Source: Myxococcus fulvus (GTDB taxonomy: Bacteria > Myxococcota > Myxococcia > Myxococcales > Myxococcaceae). Taken from it: a DNA stretch of 64,000 bases. Location of the stretch: positions 1 through 64,000 of the forward strand of contig NZ_FOIB01000005.1 of assembly GCF_900111765.1 (NCBI RefSeq), read 5' to 3'. The notes below the pieces were generated by a model. That model was given only the letters and a program-made list of their open reading frames with translations. It was not told the DNA's origin and made no database searches. Shown here piece by piece: positions 58,256-64,000 of this stretch. Numbering within the stretch: the first letter of the stretch is position 1; every line of letters begins with the position of its first letter. Position numbers and translations under genes: made by a program.

Positions 58256-59233
58256 ATGCAGCCTCAGCCTACGAACTGGTTGCCCGGAATCATCGTCCTC
58301 TCCGTGGCCTTCGTCGCCGCCGCCGCGTGGCTCCTCTACATGCGCAGCCGGGGCGCCATCGCCGCCACCCCGCCCGAGCCGTCCAAGGACGGCGTGCTCG
58401 ATGACTTGAGCCAGCGCGCCCAGTCCCTCATCGACCAGCTCCGCGCGCTGGAGGCCGACAAGCACAACCTGGCCCCCGAGCAGTACGCCACGGAGAAGTC
58501 CCGCCTGGAGCGCGAGGCCGCCGGTGCCCTGCGCGCCAAGGACGAGCACCTCAAGCGCAAGGCCTCCTCCAGCGGAGACGGCCGCCCCCGCGCCCGCGAG
58601 CTGCCCGCGCCCACCGGCTGGTCCGCGCGCAACCCCCAGTTGTCCGGCGCGCTGTGGGGCGCCGGCATCGTCCTGTTCTTCGGCGGCCTGGGCTACCTGC
58701 TCGTCTCCGAGCAGCAGACCCGCGTCGACGGCCAGGAGGCCACCGGCCGCATGCCCCCGGGCGCCGCCGCCGGTCAGCAGGCGCAGCAGGGCGGCATGGG
58801 AGAGTCGCAGGACCAGGAGCTGGTCCAGGCCCGCGCGCGGCTGGAGTCCAACCCCGGCGATTTGGACGCCGCGTCCATGCTCAGCCACGAGCTCATCCGC
58901 CGCCAGCAGTTCGAGGAGGCCGCGCAGGTGACGGCCAAGGGGCTCGCGGTGGACCCGTTCCACGTCGAGCTGCGCGTGCACCGCGGCGTGCTGCGCGCCA
59001 CCAAGGGCGACCTCCAGGGCGCCGAGGCCGAGCTGACCGAGCTGGTCAACACCTGGCCCGACGCGCAGGAGGCCCTCATCTTCCTGGGCAGCCTGGCCCT
59101 GCGCCGCGACGACAAGCAGAAGGCCCTGGAGCACTTCGAGCGCTTCTCCGTCGAGGTGCCGCCTGGCATGCAGCCGCCCCAGCTGGGGCCCGCCATCGCC
59201 CAGCTCCGGGCCGACATCGCCAACGTGCCCTGA
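58256..59233 (+). CDS. ccmI: CcmI-like TPR protein of cytochrome c maturation
   Basis: CcmI captures apocytochrome C-termini for the haem lyase. The 325-residue protein has an N-terminal membrane helix (GIIVLSVAFVAAAAWLLYM), a coiled region (LIDQLRALEADKHNLAPEQY), a second helix (LWGAGIVLFFGGLGYLLV), and periplasmic TPR repeats (LDAASMLSHELIRRQQFEEA and EALIFLGSLALRRDDKQKAL). The layout is that of CcmI. Assignment rests on layout and on its place behind ccmH. Confidence 0.85.
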   Translation: MQPQPTNWLPGIIVLSVAFVAAAAWLLYMRSRGAIAATPPEPSKDGVLDDLSQRAQSLIDQLRALEADKHNLAPEQYATEKSRLEREAAGALRAKDEHLKRKASSSGDGRPRARELPAPTGWSARNPQLSGALWGAGIVLFFGGLGYLLVSEQQTRVDGQEATGRMPPGAAAGQQAQQGGMGESQDQELVQARARLESNPGDLDAASMLSHELIRRQQFEEAAQVTAKGLAVDPFHVELRVHRGVLRATKGDLQGAEAELTELVNTWPDAQEALIFLGSLALRRDDKQKALEHFERFSVEVPPGMQPPQLGPAIAQLRADIANVP

Positions 59234-59335
59234 AACAGGGCTCACGTAACACAGTGACTACAGTTTATCCGGGACTGATGTCATCTCCGTGGTAGACATG
59301 TCTCGCCGTCCCCCATCGTTGGTAGGGAGCTCGAC
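59234..59335 (+). other. Spacer before the small lipoprotein gene
   Basis: This 102-base spacer ends with GGGAGCTCGAC, a ribosome-binding site for the ATG at 59336. The promoter is not obvious; GTTTATCC around 59263-59270 is the only AT-rich hexamer. Confidence 0.3.
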
Positions 59336-59611
59336 ATGTTCAAGTACTCCGCGAAGCTGGCCTGTGTCGTCGCGTTGGTCCTGAGTGGTTGTGGTGGTGC
59401 CCCGGAGCAGCAGCCGTCCGAGTCGGAGACGCTCGAGTCGACCGAGCAGGGCCTCATCTGGGCCTGTGACGGGACGCGCTCGTTCAACCGCTACTGGAAG
59501 GTGAACGGCGTCGAGGTGGGTCGCGAGTACTGCGATTGCGACGGCACGCTCTCCGAGTTCGGCCAGCTCACGGGCCGCTACTCGCAGACGCACAACTTCT
59601 ACTGCAACTAG
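59336..59611 (+). CDS. Small Cys-containing lipoprotein
   Basis: The 91-residue product has a lipoprotein signal (MFKYSAKLACVVALVLSGC) with lipobox LSGC. The mature part has about 50 conserved-looking residues with four cysteines: IWACDGTRSFNRYWKVNGVE, YCDCDGTLSE, then THNFYCN. The pattern suggests two disulfides in a tiny surface domain. I do not recognise the family. It is transcribed alone, and a strong hairpin follows. Confidence 0.65.
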   Translation: MFKYSAKLACVVALVLSGCGGAPEQQPSESETLESTEQGLIWACDGTRSFNRYWKVNGVEVGREYCDCDGTLSEFGQLTGRYSQTHNFYCN

Positions 59612-59620
59612 TCGCACCCA

Positions 59621-59649
59621 TCGGCGCCCCGTTTCTTTCGGGGCGCCGA
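59621..59649. terminator. Hairpin between converging genes
   Basis: An 11-bp perfect stem (59621-59631 with 59639-59649) closes a 7-base loop (TTTCTTT) just past the small lipoprotein gene and before the stop of the GNAT gene on the other strand. No T-tract follows. It probably ends transcription in both directions. Confidence 0.6.
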
Positions 59650-59662
59650 CCCGACGGCCGTG

Positions 59663-60865
59663 TCAGTGCACCGCCGCGCGGCGCCGACGCAGCCGGCGGA
59701 CCTTCTCCACCCACGTGCCCGGCAGCACCTGCTTGGCGGCGTTGCGGGCCTTGCGCGCCAGCTCCTCCGCGCGCGAGTACCACTGCCCCGCCTTGGTGCC
59801 CGAGTGCACGCGCACCGACACCGTGCGCCGCTGCTTCGACACCCAGTCGGACTTGTACGTCTCCGTGCCGCGCAGGAAGTCGTACTCGGTGAGCCCCGCC
59901 GCCAGCGCGTCCTTGAAGCTCTCCCCCACCAGCACCAGGCCCACGCTGCGGTTGCGCCACTCGGGATCGTAACCCGACTGGAAGTACACGAAGCGGTTGC
60001 CATGGACGATGCCGTACACGGACGCCACGGCCTTGCCGCCCACCTTCATCGTGTACAGCCACAGCCGGCCGCGCTCGGCCAGCCACTGCGTGGCGTCACG
60101 GTGGAAGGACTCCACGCCCGTGCCCTTGATGCCCTGGGAGCCGCCATCCTCGGCCCACCGGGCCGAGTGCAGCCGGAAGAAGTCCGTCATCGGCCCGGCC
60201 AGCTCGCCCGGCGCCTCCGTGCGCTCGATGCGGTAGCCCTCCTGCTTCTCCAGCCACTTGCGCCGGCGCAGGTAGTTGTCGCGCCGGCCCGTGCGCTTGA
60301 GGAACGCGTCGAACGGCTCGCGCGGGTCCAACACGTCGAAGGGACACACGTACCGCTCCGACAGCCGCACGTCGTGCCCGCGGAACACCTCGCGCAGCAC
60401 GTCCACCGTGACGGAGTCCTCTCGCAGGTCCGTCAGGTCCAGCACGTCCCACTCCTCGCGCAGCGCCACCAGCATCCGCGCGAAGGACTCCGCCACGTCG
60501 CGCTCCAGCCCGCGCCGCGCCACCACGTCCAGGTAGTCGCTGCCCACGTGCGTCTCGCCCAGGAAGCCCAGGCGACGCACCGGCACCCCCGCCACGCGGC
60601 GCGTCTCCAGCCCCAGCGGCAACAGCCCCACCAGCGTGCCCGCCGCGTCGCGCGCGGTGAGCACCAGCGGGCGCCGCTCGGGAGCGATGCGCCGACACCA
60701 CGGATACAGCCACTCCCACGCATTGAAGGGGCCCGCGTCACTGGCATCCAGCAGCGCGTCCCACTCGGCCCTCATCCCCGCCAGCGCGGACAGACTGCCC
60801 ACGGCGCTCACGTCCAGCCGCCGCGCGGCCTTGGGCCCCTGCCTCAGCTCGTCCTCGCGAATCAC
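59663..60865 (-). CDS. CelD/FemAB-type GNAT acyltransferase, gene 1
   Basis: The 400-residue protein has the double-GNAT layout of the CelD/BcsL and FemAB families. The N-terminal half has MRAEWDALLDASDAGPFNAW then PLVLTARDAAGTLVGLLPL. The C-terminal half has FLKRTGRRDNYLRRRKWLEK, VGGKAVASVYGIVHGNRFVY and YDPEWRNRSVGLVLVGESF. Such proteins acylate sugars of exopolysaccharides or transfer amino acids. The GTG at 60865 follows GAGGAGG. It is the third of three minus-strand genes with the aminotransferase and a second GNAT. Confidence 0.8.
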   Translation of the reverse strand: MIREDELRQGPKAARRLDVSAVGSLSALAGMRAEWDALLDASDAGPFNAWEWLYPWCRRIAPERRPLVLTARDAAGTLVGLLPLGLETRRVAGVPVRRLGFLGETHVGSDYLDVVARRGLERDVAESFARMLVALREEWDVLDLTDLREDSVTVDVLREVFRGHDVRLSERYVCPFDVLDPREPFDAFLKRTGRRDNYLRRRKWLEKQEGYRIERTEAPGELAGPMTDFFRLHSARWAEDGGSQGIKGTGVESFHRDATQWLAERGRLWLYTMKVGGKAVASVYGIVHGNRFVYFQSGYDPEWRNRSVGLVLVGESFKDALAAGLTEYDFLRGTETYKSDWVSKQRRTVSVRVHSGTKAGQWYSRAEELARKARNAAKQVLPGTWVEKVRRLRRRRAAVH

Positions 60866-60920
60866 CGCCCCGCCTCCTCGAAGGGGACTTCACGCCCCTC
60901 CCAACCCACCACCGTCCGGC

Positions 60921-62090
60921 TCAACCCGCGCGCTTCTTCGTCTGCTTCTCCGCCCGCACCGCGTCGCGCACCACCGACGCCACGTCCGCCATCACCTCCG
61001 GCGACAGGTCCTGGTGACACGGAATCTCCACGATGCTGCGCCGCAGCTGCGCCACCTCCGGGAAGGCCCCCGCGTCACACGCCGGATGGAAGCGCTTCCA
61101 GAAGTCGATGGCGTCGATGCCCTTGGCCCTCAGCCGCGCCAGCACCTCCGCCTTCTCCTGCACCACCATCGGGTAGAACAGCGGACAGGTCCCCGCCGGC
61201 AGCTGGTTGAACAGCGGCGTCGACACGTCGCGCAGCCGGCCCAGCAGGTAGAAGTAGTTGCGACGGCGCTTCTCGACGATGGACTCCAAATCCTGCGCCA
61301 GGGCAATCCGCTTGGTCAGCGGGCTCATGCCCAGGTCCACGTGCTTGCGGTCGAAGTGCTGCGTGCCCGTGGCCACCCGCTCGATGCTCGCGGCCTTCAC
61401 CGTGCCGTGCCCCACCGTGCGCACCAGCCCGCGCAGGCCGCGGCCCACCGCGCCGCCGCGCAGCTCCAGGTTCTGCAGCAGCGCGGACACCGTGTGGCTG
61501 AACGTCGACGCGGACGGCGGCGCCGGAGGCTCCGGCAGGCTGTACGAGCGCGGCCCGTTCACCACCAGCGCGCCCCCGTTGGGCACCGGCAGCGTCTTGT
61601 ACAGACAGAAGATGCCGACATCCCCCGTCGTGCCCAGCGGCACCGCGCCGTCGGACGACAGCAGGGACAGCGCGCAGTCCTCGATGAGCACCAGACCGTG
61701 CTGGTCGGCCAGCTTGCGCATCTCCGCCGCGGGGCCCGGGAAGCCCGCGTAGTGCGTCAGGTACAGCGCCTTCGTCTTCGGCGTGATTCGCCGCGCCACG
61801 TCCTCCAGGTCCACGTCCCAGCGGCTGCCCACGCGGTAGAAGCGCGGCGTCGCGCCCGCGTCCACCAGCGCCTCCACCTCCACGCCGTGGTGGTAGGAGG
61901 GCATCAGCACCTCGCCGTTGTCCAATCCCAGCATCTTCACCGTCAACCACACCGCGTTGCGGGCGAAGTAGAAGTAGCGGACGTTGGGCGAGGAGAACGG
62001 CGGAAGCGAGCCTGGCCTCGGCTTGGACACCAGCATGTGGGGCCACAGCGTGGGCAGCGACGGAACGAACAGCCGGCCCGAGGGAGTCAT
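60921..62090 (-). CDS. DegT/DnrJ/EryC1-type sugar aminotransferase
   Basis: The 389-residue fold-type I PLP enzyme has the family shape: NGEVLMPSYHHGVEVEALVD, TKALYLTHYAGFPGPAAEMR, the PLP aspartate in LIEDCALSL, and a lysine in the segment GIFCLYKTLPVPNGGALVV. The gap from this lysine to the GG is one residue shorter than in classic DegT enzymes, which I take to be a subgroup feature. It would form an amino sugar for a polysaccharide. I start at the ATG at 62090, which overlaps the upstream stop (ATGA); ATG 62099 is an alternative. Confidence 0.8.
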   Translation of the reverse strand: MTPSGRLFVPSLPTLWPHMLVSKPRPGSLPPFSSPNVRYFYFARNAVWLTVKMLGLDNGEVLMPSYHHGVEVEALVDAGATPRFYRVGSRWDVDLEDVARRITPKTKALYLTHYAGFPGPAAEMRKLADQHGLVLIEDCALSLLSSDGAVPLGTTGDVGIFCLYKTLPVPNGGALVVNGPRSYSLPEPPAPPSASTFSHTVSALLQNLELRGGAVGRGLRGLVRTVGHGTVKAASIERVATGTQHFDRKHVDLGMSPLTKRIALAQDLESIVEKRRRNYFYLLGRLRDVSTPLFNQLPAGTCPLFYPMVVQEKAEVLARLRAKGIDAIDFWKRFHPACDAGAFPEVAQLRRSIVEIPCHQDLSPEVMADVASVVRDAVRAEKQTKKRAG

Positions 62091-63205
62091 CGCTTCCATT
62101 TCGCCACCACCTCTTTCACCGCGGGGGTCCACCGGAACTTCGCCGCGCACAGCGCCCGGCCGAAGGCGGAGTCATTGAAGATGTAGAGCCACGTGTGGCG
62201 CCGGACCTGGTCCGTCCAGTCGCGCTTCCACACCATGTCCGGCCCCAGGAAATCGAACTCGCCGAGCTTCCGGTCGATGCACGTCCCCACCACCTCCTCC
62301 ATCAGGAGCTGGCCGGGGCTGCACTCGCGCAATTGCTCGTCGTAGCCGGGCTTGAGCAGGAAGTAGCGCCCGCCGTGCTCCAGGCCGTAGTGGAAGGCCA
62401 CGGGCCGTCCATCCAGCCGCAGGAAGTACAGCGCCAGCTTCCCCCGGTACGCGGCGTCACGCGCCAGCTCCGTGTAGAAGCCCCGCGTCGCCGTGTCCTG
62501 CGCCATGGCCGTGCCGCGCTCGCCCTTCCAGCCGCTCTGCTCCAGCAGGAAGCCCTCCTCCAGCGTGCCCTCCAGGCCGGGGCCACCGTCCACCCGCTCG
62601 AAGGTGACCTTCCCCTTCTCCTCGAGCTTGCGGCGACGACGCCGGCAGTTCGCCTTGAACTTGGACTGGAGCGACGCCTGGAACTTCTCGCGCGTGCCCG
62701 GCAGCGGGATGTACGGCGACTGGAGCGACTCCCACGCGCCCACCGGCATGCGGGCCGCCTGCGCCGCCGCGTGCAGCCGCCACGCCGCGCCGCCGTCCGG
62801 CACGTCCGTCAACCGCAGCACGTCCCACCCGCCCTGCTGACGCAGGTGGGACAGGAACATCGCGGCGGCCGCGTCCGGCTCGCGGGCCAGCAAGTCGAAC
62901 CGGCAGGAGTGCGTGTTCGCCGCCGCGGAGAGCTGGCGCACCGGCACGCCGTACAGGTTGGTGCGCTCCTCCCACAGGGGCAGCGCGGCCGAGAGCTGGC
63001 CTTCGCTGTTTCGCAGCGTCAGCACGCGCAGCCGCGCCCCCGGCGCGAAGTTGTCCAGCCAGATGCGGATGAACTCGTGGCGATAGAACAGCTCGTCCGT
63101 CGTGGCCTCGACGAGCGCGTTCCACTCCGACTCCAGGGCCATGAAGGCCGCGCGGTCATCGACTTCGACGACACGCGGCCCGGGACTGCTCAGGGTTGCT
63201 TCCAT
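62087..63205 (-). CDS. CelD/FemAB-type GNAT acyltransferase, gene 2
   Basis: The 372-residue double-GNAT protein is a relative of the gene at 59663-60865. It has ALESEWNALVEATTDELFYR, LRVLTLRNSEGQLSAALPLW, FKANCRRRRRKLEEKGKVTF, and LDGRPVAFHYGLEHGGRYFL followed by PGYDEQLRECSPGQLLMEE. The basic RRRRRK patch is typical of CelD-type members. Its stop overlaps the aminotransferase start, so the two are translationally coupled. Likely role: acylation of an amino sugar made by the aminotransferase; this is an inference from gene order. Confidence 0.8.
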   Translation of the reverse strand: MEATLSSPGPRVVEVDDRAAFMALESEWNALVEATTDELFYRHEFIRIWLDNFAPGARLRVLTLRNSEGQLSAALPLWEERTNLYGVPVRQLSAAANTHSCRFDLLAREPDAAAAMFLSHLRQQGGWDVLRLTDVPDGGAAWRLHAAAQAARMPVGAWESLQSPYIPLPGTREKFQASLQSKFKANCRRRRRKLEEKGKVTFERVDGGPGLEGTLEEGFLLEQSGWKGERGTAMAQDTATRGFYTELARDAAYRGKLALYFLRLDGRPVAFHYGLEHGGRYFLLKPGYDEQLRECSPGQLLMEEVVGTCIDRKLGEFDFLGPDMVWKRDWTDQVRRHTWLYIFNDSAFGRALCAAKFRWTPAVKEVVAKWKR

Positions 63206-63240
63206 GTTCGGGCGCCCAAGGTGGTGATGGGGTTGCTCGG

Positions 63241-64000
63241 CTACAAGCCGCTGCGCGCCATCTTCAGCAGGCAGGCAGCGACCTTGCGGCTGTCGTGTCG
63301 GATCCTGGACCCCTCCTTGAGGAGGTCCGCCCGCACCGGCACCACGCCCGCGGCGATGAGCTCGCGCGTGTCCACGTCCACCGTGAACGAGCCGCGCCGC
63401 CCGTAGCGCCGCATGGCCTCCGCAGAGGGCTGCGTGCCATTGACGAGCACCGCGTCCAGTACCGGCCCCACGTGCTCGCGCACCGCCTGCACGTGGTCCA
63501 GGCAGGACATGCCGTCCGTCTCACCCGGCTGCGTCATCAGGTTGGCCACCATGACCTTCAGCGCGCGCGTCTCCTTCAGCGCCTGGGCCACGCCGTCCAC
63601 CAGCAGGTTGGGCAGCAGGCTCGAGTACAGCGAGCCCGGACCGATGACCACCAGGTCCGCGCTGTAGATGGCCTCCAGGAGGCCGTCCACCGGCGGCGGA
63701 GAGCGCGGGCTCAGGGACACCTTGCGCACCCGGCCCTGGGCCCGGCAGATGTTGCGCTCGCCGACGACCTCCGTGTCGTCGTGCATCTGCGCCACCAGCT
63801 GCACCGAGGCCAGCGTGCACGGCAGCACGTTGCCCCGCGCGCCGAGCAGCTCCCCGGACATGCGCACCGCCTCCAGGAAGTCGCCCTTCAGCTCCGCGAG
63901 CGCGGCGATGAGCAGGTTGCCCACCGCGTGCCCGGCCAGGCCCCGCGCCCCGCCGAAGCGGAACTGGAACACGTCCTTGAGCGCGCTCTTGCCGCCGGCG
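63241..64000 (-). CDS. YvcK/CofD-like protein, C-terminal part (cut by window edge)
   Basis: The visible 252 residues match the C-terminal part of the CofD-like YvcK/GlmR family, which binds UDP-GlcNAc and governs carbon flow into the cell envelope. Landmarks are GGKSALKDVFQFRFG at the window edge, GNLLIAALAELKGDFLEAV, the catalytic-loop region ADLVVIGPGSLYSSLLPNLL, and VANLMTQPGETDGMSCLDHV. The stop is TAG at 63241. The N-terminal glycine loop lies beyond 64000. It lies 35 bases upstream of the GNAT gene on the same strand and may be the first gene of that operon. Confidence 0.85.
   Translation of the reverse strand, partial: AGGKSALKDVFQFRFGGARGLAGHAVGNLLIAALAELKGDFLEAVRMSGELLGARGNVLPCTLASVQLVAQMHDDTEVVGERNICRAQGRVRKVSLSPRSPPPVDGLLEAIYSADLVVIGPGSLYSSLLPNLLVDGVAQALKETRALKVMVANLMTQPGETDGMSCLDHVQAVREHVGPVLDAVLVNGTQPSAEAMRRYGRRGSFTVDVDTRELIAAGVVPVRADLLKEGSRIRHDSRKVAACLLKMARSGL

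Noticed and set aside
1..64000. Prophage, insertion sequence, plasmid origin or defence island
   Set aside because: No transposase, integrase, terminal repeat, restriction, toxin-antitoxin or Cas gene was recognised anywhere in the window.

Overview
The window is about 70% GC, and every confident gene shows the strong third-position GC bias of a myxobacterium. The gene content points to Myxococcota, Cystobacterineae (Myxococcus/Corallococcus relatives): a myxobacterial-style Ser/Thr kinase, a phosphagen (arginine) kinase, a hybrid histidine kinase, many small Cys-rich lipoproteins, and exopolysaccharide genes. This assignment is an inference; no rRNA or other direct taxonomic marker is present. 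I see no tRNA, rRNA, insertion sequence, integrase, phage gene or CRISPR array. The region reads as core chromosome with lineage-specific insertions.

Layout, left to right. Positions 1-3.6 kb hold the str operon on the minus strand (rpsL, rpsG, fusA, start of tuf), with a near-consensus promoter and a strong hairpin terminator between rpsG and fusA. Positions 3.6-13 kb hold housekeeping and regulatory genes: rimI with a SurA-like periplasmic protein, a DnaJ-class co-chaperone, a HEAT-repeat protein, a hybrid histidine kinase, argS and plsB. Positions 13.0-16.6 kb hold a 13-heme cytochrome c between a predicted beta-barrel protein and an Ig-like lipoprotein, which together resemble a porin-cytochrome electron conduit. 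Positions 16.6-31.3 kb hold a CPBP protease, a membrane-tethered subtilase, two alpha/beta hydrolases, a lipase-like protein followed by two tandem chaperone-like paralogs, an RlmI-type methyltransferase, a HAD phosphatase, a CorA with an altered signature, an HTH protein paired with a vWA (Ro60-like) protein, and a lipoprotein.

Positions 31.4-41.1 kb hold an M19 dipeptidase, a kinase with a degenerate active site, a coiled-coil lipoprotein, two duplicated lipoproteins with a CX3CH motif, the thiSGE genes, and three membrane genes (including DUF4129-like and DUF4350-like). Positions 41.2-46.8 kb hold a minus-strand polysaccharide operon (deacetylase, flippase, acetyltransferase, two glycosyltransferases). 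Positions 47.1-59.2 kb hold a complete System I cytochrome c maturation set split in two (ccmABCDEFG, then ccmHI). The roughly 5.3 kb between the halves carries a zinc-ribbon membrane protein, an unknown protein, a full-length arginine kinase and a penicillin-binding-type serine hydrolase with TPRs. Positions 59.3-64 kb hold a small lipoprotein, two FemAB/CelD-type GNAT proteins flanking a DegT-type aminotransferase, and the 3' part of a YvcK/CofD-like gene.

The ccm genes would supply haem attachment for the 13-heme cytochrome 31 kb away. The two polysaccharide and transferase clusters flank the ccm region. Start codons were moved from the longest open frame wherever a Shine-Dalgarno sequence, operon overlap or family length argued for it; the reason is given in each entry.
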